64,000 bases of DNA from Flavobacterium sp. (GTDB lineage: Bacteria > Bacteroidota > Bacteroidia > Flavobacteriales > Flavobacteriaceae). The translations under genes and the position numbers were made by a program. Below are positions 62,625-64,000 of this stretch, one piece after another (positions within the stretch are counted from its first letter, which is position 1; every line of letters begins with the position of its first letter). The notes under the pieces are model-generated. The model ran no database searches. It was not told where the DNA came from and saw only the letters and a list, made by a program, of their open reading frames with translations. The stretch covers positions 1 to 64,000 of the forward strand of contig NZ_JANXUG010000066.1 of NCBI RefSeq assembly GCF_025352015.1, written 5' to 3'.

Positions 62625-64000
62625 ATGAGAACAAAAACACTAGCTAATATTAAAATGGTTTTAGTTTTACTGATACTCTTTTTTCTTCAAATTACAAATG
62701 CTCAAGCTCCCCAAAAAATGAGTTATCAGGCTGTTGTCAGAAATTTGAGTAGTGCACTTATTGTTTCTAGTCCAGTCGGCATGCGCATTAGTATTTTGCA
62801 AAGTTCAGCTTCTGGTTCATCTGTTTATACCGAAACACAAACGAGTTCAACCAATGTAAACGGACTTGTAAGTTTAGAAATTGGAACAGGAACAGTGGTT
62901 TCTGGAAATTTTGCAACCATAAACTGGGCGACTGGACCTTACTTTATTAAAACAGAAACTGATCCAACAGGCGGAACATCATATACAATTACAGGAACTT
63001 CACAGTTAAGCAGCGTTCCTTACGCATTGTTTTCGGCAGGAAGTGCCAATGGGGAAACTCCAGGCACCGCTGTTGGTGATATGAAATATTGGAACGGAAC
63101 CGCTTGGACAATGATTCCTATTGGCACTCCAGGACAGTTTTTACAAATTAATAATAGCAACATTCCAACTTGGATAGGGGGATCTTTCCCAACGTTAACA
63201 ACAATTTCTAATCCTTCGCAAACTTATTTTGAGCCGAATCCAGCTGGTTTTTGGGGGAATGTTACAAACGTGGGAATTACAGGTTCAGGAGGTTCTGTAA
63301 TCAGTAGTTATGGTGTTTGTTGGAGCATAGCGGTAAACCCGACTCTTGGTGGAACTTATTCATTAATACCCGGATCCACTGGTTTAGGGAACTTTTACGC
63401 GCAGCTCACAAGTTTATTACCAAATACAACATATCATGTAAGAGCATTTGTGATTAATAGTACAGGAGTAACTTATGGTAACGATGTTATTTATACCACT
63501 TTTAATCCAACTTTACCGACTGTAACAACCACTCCCGTAACGGCAATTACAGGCGGAACAGCTAGTTCAGGTGGAACCATCAGCAATGATGGAGGTAGTG
63601 CCATTTCACAAAAAGGTATCTGTTGGAGTACTTCACCATCACCTACAATTGCTGATAATATAACTACAAACGGTGCAGGCAGTACCGCATACACAAGTAT
63701 TGCTTCAGGACTTTTAACAAGCACAGTTTACTATATTAGATCTTATGCAACCAGTATTGCCGGGACAGCCTACGGAAATCAAGTTAGTTTCACGACCACT
63801 TCAACCCTTTCCATTGGTAGCTTTTACCAAGGAGGTGTGATTGGTTATTTCTTGCAACCTGGCGACCCTGGCTATAGTTCTATAGTGCAACATGGGATTA
63901 TAATTTCACAGAATAATATAGGAACAGCTGACTTCGGGTGTTACAATGTAACTTACCCAAATCCATTTGGTAACGCAATTGGTGATGGAATAAACAATAC
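62625..64000 (+). CDS. large secreted repeat protein, N-terminal part (runs off right edge)
   Basis: ATG 62625 then an apparently open frame to window end: MRTKTLANIKMVLVLLILFFLQITNAQAPQKMSYQAVVRNLSS...; two tandem GxxxxxxGVCWS...NTTYHVRAFV-like repeats. Not in the ORF track because it has no stop in the window. Confidence 0.8.
   Translation, partial: MRTKTLANIKMVLVLLILFFLQITNAQAPQKMSYQAVVRNLSSALIVSSPVGMRISILQSSASGSSVYTETQTSSTNVNGLVSLEIGTGTVVSGNFATINWATGPYFIKTETDPTGGTSYTITGTSQLSSVPYALFSAGSANGETPGTAVGDMKYWNGTAWTMIPIGTPGQFLQINNSNIPTWIGGSFPTLTTISNPSQTYFEPNPAGFWGNVTNVGITGSGGSVISSYGVCWSIAVNPTLGGTYSLIPGSTGLGNFYAQLTSLLPNTTYHVRAFVINSTGVTYGNDVIYTTFNPTLPTVTTTPVTAITGGTASSGGTISNDGGSAISQKGICWSTSPSPTIADNITTNGAGSTAYTSIASGLLTSTVYYIRSYATSIAGTAYGNQVSFTTTSTLSIGSFYQGGVIGYFLQPGDPGYSSIVQHGIIISQNNIGTADFGCYNVTYPNPFGNAIGDGINN

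Overview
AT-rich Bacteroidetes (Flavobacterium-like) chromosomal window with about 54 supported protein genes. There are no rRNA or tRNA genes, no CRISPR arrays and no recognisable transposons. Main blocks: (1) 1-6837, minus strand: a 2-aminobenzoyl-CoA (anthranilate) catabolism operon with a translationally coupled glutamate-synthase-like FMN protein and a structured intergenic element. (2) 7016-12392, plus strand: a seven-gene type III polyketide synthase operon with its own KAS, FabZ-like protein, ACP and PPTase. (3) acs, DUF4293, rho with a long disordered insertion, a decayed gene missed by the ORF track, and dnaK with a sigma54-like promoter. (4) A divergent blh / proteorhodopsin pair; its 109-bp intergenic region holds two copies of the same dyad TTGTTTA-N18-TAAACAA, and one brackets the rhodopsin -7 box. 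(5) Housekeeping and accessory genes: SRP RNA, pheT, recG, two ABC-F proteins, panB, RluA family, a sigma54 response regulator, a hybrid histidine kinase, yifB/comM, PPK2. (6) T9SS-secreted proteins, MATE, prohibitin, and a secreted repeat protein running off the right edge. The strongest under-explained signals are the paired rhodopsin/blh operators, the type III PKS operon, the dnaK sigma54-like promoter and the Flavo-1-like structured element. All family calls are from reading the sequence; no database search was run.
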